Below are positions 22,597-26,088 of a stretch of DNA of 26,088 nt, piece after piece. Origin of the DNA: Patulibacter sp050252545 (GTDB taxonomy: Bacteria > Actinomycetota > Thermoleophilia > Solirubrobacterales > Solirubrobacteraceae). The DNA lies in the NCBI GenBank assembly GCA_050252545.1, contig JBFWKS010000028.1, positions 1-26,088 on the forward strand, read 5' to 3'. The notes under the pieces were generated by a model. The model ran no database searches. It was not told where the DNA came from and saw nothing but the letters and a program-made list of their open reading frames with translations. The translations under genes were made by a program, and so were the position numbers. How positions within the stretch are numbered: the first letter of the stretch is position 1; every line of letters begins with the position of its first letter.

Positions 22597-22709
22597 CCGC
22601 CGACGGCACGGGCACCGCAGGGCCCACCACCGCCTCCCCTGCCCGGCGGGCCGGCTGGATCGACGCCGTGGCATTCACCGGCGCCAGGTGACGGCCCCTG
22701 CCCGGCCGG

Positions 22710-22982
22710 TCAGGCTGCGTCGGGCTCGTCGACGTCGACATCGAGCCCCAGGTCGAGCTGCGACTCGTGCTGCGTGGGATCGCGGGTACCGCGGCGGCGC
22801 GCAGCCTTCTTCCAGTGGCGCACGAGCTCGCGGGCACCGGCGGTGCGCCATGAGACGCCACGGCAGACCGGCTCGATCCTGACGGTGCCGTCGCGGTCGA
22901 ACCCGAGCACGAGCGCGAAGAATCGCCGACCCTTCTTGTCGACCTCGACGATGTCCCCCGGTTCGATCGGCGCGGTGCGCAC
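22710..22982 (-). CDS. Small basic hypothetical protein (SH3-like?)
   Basis: A 90-residue protein with an intact, plausible reading frame but no family I recognise. The N-terminal half (EPGDIVEVDKKGRRFFALVLGFDRDGTVRIEP) looks like a small beta-barrel of the SH3/KOW type. The middle (WRTAGARELVRHWKKAARRRG) is basic and helical, possibly nucleic-acid binding, and the tail (LDLGLDVDVDEPDAA) is acidic. Start is GTG at 22982, with a -10-like TAGCCT ending 7 nt before it and no Shine-Dalgarno. Confidence 0.75.
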   Translation of the reverse strand: MRTAPIEPGDIVEVDKKGRRFFALVLGFDRDGTVRIEPVCRGVSWRTAGARELVRHWKKAARRRGTRDPTQHESQLDLGLDVDVDEPDAA

Positions 22983-22989
22983 CCCACCG

Positions 22990-22995
22990 AGGCTA
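22990..22995 (-). promoter_or_regulatory. Putative -10 element, leaderless small gene
   Basis: TAGCCT (minus strand) ends 7 nt upstream of the GTG start. The same spacing is seen before thiE and the L,D-transpeptidase gene. Confidence 0.4.
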
Positions 22996-23274
22996 GCCGG
23001 TCGGTCGGCCGGGACAGCGCGTCGGCCGGGCCGCGACCGGGCACCCCCACGCGCACGTCTCCGCGATCACCGACCGGCTCCCGCGCACCCCGAAGCGGAC
23101 ACCAGACCGCTCAGCGCCCGCCCCGGGGCATCGGTCGACGGAGCGGAAACCCACAGACGTGCCCTGCGTGGTGGGCGCAGCGCGACGCCTGCCGCCCGGC
23201 GCGGACCCGGCGGCGGGGAGCGGTGCAGGGACGATCGCGCCCGCAGGGCCGGCGCGGCCGCAGCGCTCGGCGGG
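22996..23274. other. GC-rich intergenic gap, nothing recognised
   Basis: This stretch separates the LuxR-type regulator stop from the small gene's promoter. No gene, terminator or repeat of note was recognised apart from short GGTCGGTCGG-like tracts. Confidence 0.5.
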
Positions 23275-24762
23275 TCACAGCAGCCCCCGCTCGCGGGCGA
23301 CCCGGACCGCGTCGGGCCGGCTGCCGACCTCGAGCCGCAGGTACAGCCGCCGGACGTGGCTCTTGATCGTGTTGCGCGAGAGGTAGAGCTCGCGACCGAT
23401 CTCCGCGAGCGACAGCGGGCCGGCGAGCATCCGCAGCACGCGCATCTCCGCCGGCGTGGGTGGGGTCCCGGGGAGGGCCACGTACCGGCGGGCCGGGCCC
23501 GTCCGCCACGGCCCCATGTCCGTCCCGCCGGCGGCCGACCGCCCGGTCCAGCTCGCCATCCGCCGCCGAAGCCGCGCGACCGTGTCGTGTCCGCGCTCCT
23601 CGACGACGAGCCGCTCGCGCAGCACGGCCGCGACGATCGGCCGGTACTCCAGGTGGCCCGGCTCGTCCGCGCACGCCCCCAGCAGGCCGAGCTCGTGCTG
23701 CGCCGTGGCGAGCAGCGCCGCCGCCCGGGGATCCTGCAGGAGGTGCAGGCACCGATCGACGGACACGCGATCGAGGACCGACGTCCGCAGCAGGAAGCGC
23801 CGCATCTCGGGTTCCTGACGGTCCAGCAGCTCCTCGGTGAGGAGCTCCACGAAGCCCCGGGGCACCGCGTCGGTCCCGTGGCGCCGGGCGAGCAGATCGG
23901 CCGCCACCGGCCAGCCGCCGGTGAACCGCTCCAGGTGGTCCGGGTCGACCCCGGGCCCGGCGATCGCCCGCAGCTCCGCGCGGTCCAGGCGCAGGTCATC
24001 GGGACCGAGCTCGAGCACGTCGCCGCACATCCGGCGCCGTGCCAGTCCGACCCGTGGCGCCGAGCGGCCGGCCAGGATCACCCGCAGGTTGCCGCCCGCG
24101 TGATCCAGCAGCGCGGCGACGATGTCGTCCGACGCGCTCCCGACGACGGTGTGGTGATCGTCCAGCACCACGACGATCGGCAGCACCGAGTGGTCGGTGA
24201 GCGCGGCCACGACCTGGGGAATCACGACGTCGACGCCCTCACCACCGCGCAAGGACGCCTCGGCGGCGCGCATCGCGTCGGGGGCGATCCGGGACGATCC
24301 GGTGACGAGGTGCGCCAGGAGCCGGACGGGATCGCGGTCGCGAGGCGTCAGCGTGAGCCACACGCCATCGCCGACGAACCGCGAGAACCACGTGGCGACG
24401 GCGGTCGTCTTGCCGTACCCGACCGGGGCGGTGAGCACGGTGACCGCGCAGTCGTAGCCGTCCTCGATCCGCCGCGCGACCCGTTCGCGCGGCTGGAGAT
24501 CACGCCGCACCCGGGGCGGCCGCAGCCGGGACTCCACGATCGGTGCCGGGCCCGACGACGCTCCCGGCAGCGGATGGTCGGACGCGGCGTGGGTGCGCCT
24601 CGGTCCGGTGAAGGCCGGGCGGAGGCCGGCGCGCACCGGACCGGCCGGCGGACCGGCGGGAACGGGCCCGGTGGCCGTGCGCGAAATCGACGCCGGCCCG
24701 GGGGGCACGGTGCCGACGGACGCGGGATGGACGTGAGTGGAGCGGGACGGGTCTGTGGCCAT
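23275..24762 (-). CDS. MalT-like (LAL-type) LuxR-family ATPase regulator, short form
   Basis: A 495-residue regulator. A Pro/Ala-rich N-terminus of about 75 residues precedes LRPPRVRRDLQPRERVARRIE and the STAND-type ATPase with Walker A APVGYGKTT (about 112-120) and Walker B IVVVLDDHH. A winged-helix-like region (FVELLTEELLDRQEPEMRRFLL) follows, and the C-terminal LuxR HTH occupies residues 436-495 (LAEIGRELYLSRNTIKSHVRRLYLRL). MalT-type proteins usually approach 900 residues with a long TPR sensor; here that sensor is almost absent. The N-terminal extension may be untranslated: a GTG at 24537 (V76) lies just before the conserved part. Target and ligand are unknown. Confidence 0.88.
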   Translation of the reverse strand: MATDPSRSTHVHPASVGTVPPGPASISRTATGPVPAGPPAGPVRAGLRPAFTGPRRTHAASDHPLPGASSGPAPIVESRLRPPRVRRDLQPRERVARRIEDGYDCAVTVLTAPVGYGKTTAVATWFSRFVGDGVWLTLTPRDRDPVRLLAHLVTGSSRIAPDAMRAAEASLRGGEGVDVVIPQVVAALTDHSVLPIVVVLDDHHTVVGSASDDIVAALLDHAGGNLRVILAGRSAPRVGLARRRMCGDVLELGPDDLRLDRAELRAIAGPGVDPDHLERFTGGWPVAADLLARRHGTDAVPRGFVELLTEELLDRQEPEMRRFLLRTSVLDRVSVDRCLHLLQDPRAAALLATAQHELGLLGACADEPGHLEYRPIVAAVLRERLVVEERGHDTVARLRRRMASWTGRSAAGGTDMGPWRTGPARRYVALPGTPPTPAEMRVLRMLAGPLSLAEIGRELYLSRNTIKSHVRRLYLRLEVGSRPDAVRVARERGLL

Positions 24763-24827
24763 GTCACCGGGACGTCGCCCGACCGGCTGCCGTTCCCCCC
24801 CCTTCGCTTCTCAACGGTCGTCGTCCG

Positions 24828-25832
24828 TCAGCGGATCCGGACCGGCGCACCCGCCGGGACCTTCCGCACGAACCACCGGATGTCGTCGTTGCGGACCCGG
24901 ACGCAGCCGTGGGACCGGGCGGTGCCCAGCGGGTCGCGCAGGCTCTCGCCGCCGCGGCCGTGGACCCCGATCCGGCCGGGACCCCCGTCGAACTCCTGCA
25001 GCACCTCGGACGTCGCGGTGAGCGCCACGGCCCACGGGCCCAGGAACGCCCGCGGGTCCGGTTGGCGGTTGCGCTCGTACACGGCCGAGAGGCCCCTGGG
25101 GGTCGGGGTGCGGCGTGCCCCGACGACCGCCCGGAACCGCCGGACCACGCGGTTGCGGTGCCGCACGGTGACGCGGCGCGCGCGACGGTCGACGTCGACC
25201 CAGTAGTCGGTGCGCCCGAGGACCACCGCGTCGGCGGGGATCCAACCGTGCAGGCCGTGGGGCCGGATCGGCAGCCGCACCTTGAGCCACCGCTCACCGT
25301 CGCGGATCACCGATTCCAGGACCATGAGGATCATCGGCTGTCCCGACCAGGTCGTCTCGGCCGGGATCCGCCACACCATCCGGCCGCGACCGGCGTGCCG
25401 CAGGGCGCGCACCGACGAGACGACGAGTGCCGTGGTCGTCCCGGTCCGTGGCGACGGCGCGAGGATCCTCCACTCCAGGTCCTCGCCGAGATCGCTGGGC
25501 GGCGCCGGGCCCGACGGAGCGGCGGGACCGGCCGGCGACGGCGTCGACCGCCGGGCACGAAGGGTGCCGCGGGCCGACTCCCGCGCGGTGCCGACGCGCA
25601 CCCGGCCGTCGAGCTCGGGAAGCGCGACACCGACCGGGGTGGCGGTGACGGCGCGCTCGATGGCGGACGTCCGCCACGCGTCACGGTCGGCGCCCGCCGT
25701 GGCGACGGCGACCGGTGACGCCAGGAACGCGCCGGCCGCGGCGACGGTCAGCCCCGTCCTCCGTCGGACCCGTGCCCGGCTGTGGGCAGCGGACGGGGTC
25801 TGGTGACCGTCGGTCGGCCGGACGCGTCGCAT
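24828..25832 (-). CDS. L,D-transpeptidase (YkuD domain), secreted or membrane-anchored
   Basis: A 334-residue protein. A basic N-terminus is followed by a hydrophobic signal/anchor (about 27-47, GLTVAAAGAFLASPVAVATA), a Pro/Ala/Ser linker (about 85-115), an SH3-like segment (WLKVRLPIRPHGLHGWIPADAVVL), and the YkuD catalytic domain to the C-terminus. The catalytic motif is complete: IGVHGRGG then SHGCVRVRN, with nucleophile Cys310. It would form 3-3 cross-links in, or attach proteins to, peptidoglycan outside the membrane. Start ATG 25832 lies 7 nt after a -10-like TACGCT, suggesting a leaderless transcript. It is 65 nt upstream of the LuxR-type gene on the same strand. Confidence 0.93.
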   Translation of the reverse strand: MRRVRPTDGHQTPSAAHSRARVRRRTGLTVAAAGAFLASPVAVATAGADRDAWRTSAIERAVTATPVGVALPELDGRVRVGTARESARGTLRARRSTPSPAGPAAPSGPAPPSDLGEDLEWRILAPSPRTGTTTALVVSSVRALRHAGRGRMVWRIPAETTWSGQPMILMVLESVIRDGERWLKVRLPIRPHGLHGWIPADAVVLGRTDYWVDVDRRARRVTVRHRNRVVRRFRAVVGARRTPTPRGLSAVYERNRQPDPRAFLGPWAVALTATSEVLQEFDGGPGRIGVHGRGGESLRDPLGTARSHGCVRVRNDDIRWFVRKVPAGAPVRIR

Positions 25833-25839
25833 CTAAGCC

Positions 25840-25845
25840 AGCGTA
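25840..25845 (-). promoter_or_regulatory. Putative -10 element, leaderless L,D-transpeptidase gene
   Basis: TACGCT (minus strand) ends 7 nt before the ATG; no Shine-Dalgarno is present in between. Confidence 0.45.
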
Positions 25846-25903
25846 GGGGACGGGGCGCGCCGGCCGCGCCTCTCCCCGTCCCCGTGCGGATGACGCGGGT
25901 CGT

Positions 25904-26088
25904 TCACCCGGTGACGCCGCCCGGGCGGGCCTTGCGCGGCGCCAGCACCCGCACCGACGCGATGCGCGTCGCCGCGCGAACACCGTTCGCCGTCCCGCGC
26001 GTCCGCGAGGTCACACGACCCTCGTGATTCGTCGCACGCAACACCATCGACCGGTTCACGTACTTCCCCGGCTTCAGCGTCTTGACCG
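25904..26088 (-). CDS. 3' end of an unidentified gene, cut by the window edge
   Basis: The last 61 codons of a minus-strand frame read VKTLKPGKYVNRSMVLRATN, continue HEGRVTSRTRGTANGVRAAT and end RPGGVTG before TGA. Third positions are G/C-rich in a coding-like way. The LKPGKY and LRATN pattern resembles the last strands of Ig/fibronectin-like repeats in secreted proteins of this lineage, but that is only suggestive. The start lies outside the window. Confidence 0.55.
   Translation of the reverse strand, partial: VKTLKPGKYVNRSMVLRATNHEGRVTSRTRGTANGVRAATRIASVRVLAPRKARPGGVTG

Overview
The window is a very GC-rich bacterial chromosome segment with strong G/C bias at third codon positions. It combines Liv-type transporters, APH-like kinases, a LuxR-type ATPase and a YkuD L,D-transpeptidase. 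This fits a Gram-positive actinobacterial lineage, probably Solirubrobacterales/Thermoleophilia; that placement is an inference from style and gene content, as no rRNA is present.

Left two thirds (about 126-16786): a carboxylic-acid uptake and CoA-activation cluster. On the minus strand an ABC substrate-binding lipoprotein (livK1), a DUF7064-like protein, an acyl-CoA synthetase and an IclR regulator are read in series. Diverging from livK1 on the plus strand are a metallo-beta-lactamase hydrolase, then a second acyl-CoA synthetase, an APH-type (ACAD10/11-like) kinase and a PaaI-like thioesterase. Next come a 24-bp perfect inverted repeat and a decayed IS transposase abutting the livF stop codon. 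A complete livK2-H-M-G-F operon and a second APH-type kinase follow, both on the minus strand. The pairing of two binding proteins, two CoA ligases and two hydroxyacyl-CoA-kinase-like proteins suggests parallel routes for related acids. A 15-bp palindrome of form TCCG-N7-CGGA occurs, by my manual scan, only in noncoding gaps of this cluster, which suggests a shared regulon.

Middle (about 16787-19566): a thiamine locus. A TPP riboswitch precedes thiO, which is followed by thiS; thiE diverges. The thiO-thiS junction carries three 47-bp tandem repeats. thiG is not found after thiS; only coding-like debris is seen there.

Right part (19576-26088): a four-helix membrane protein, a dihydrolipoyl dehydrogenase overlapping a DsbA/HCCA-isomerase-like protein, a small basic hypothetical protein, a short MalT-like LuxR regulator, an L,D-transpeptidase, and the 3' end of an unidentified gene. 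Several genes here have a -10-like hexamer exactly 7 nt before the start codon, suggesting leaderless transcripts. No tRNA, rRNA or CRISPR array was seen.
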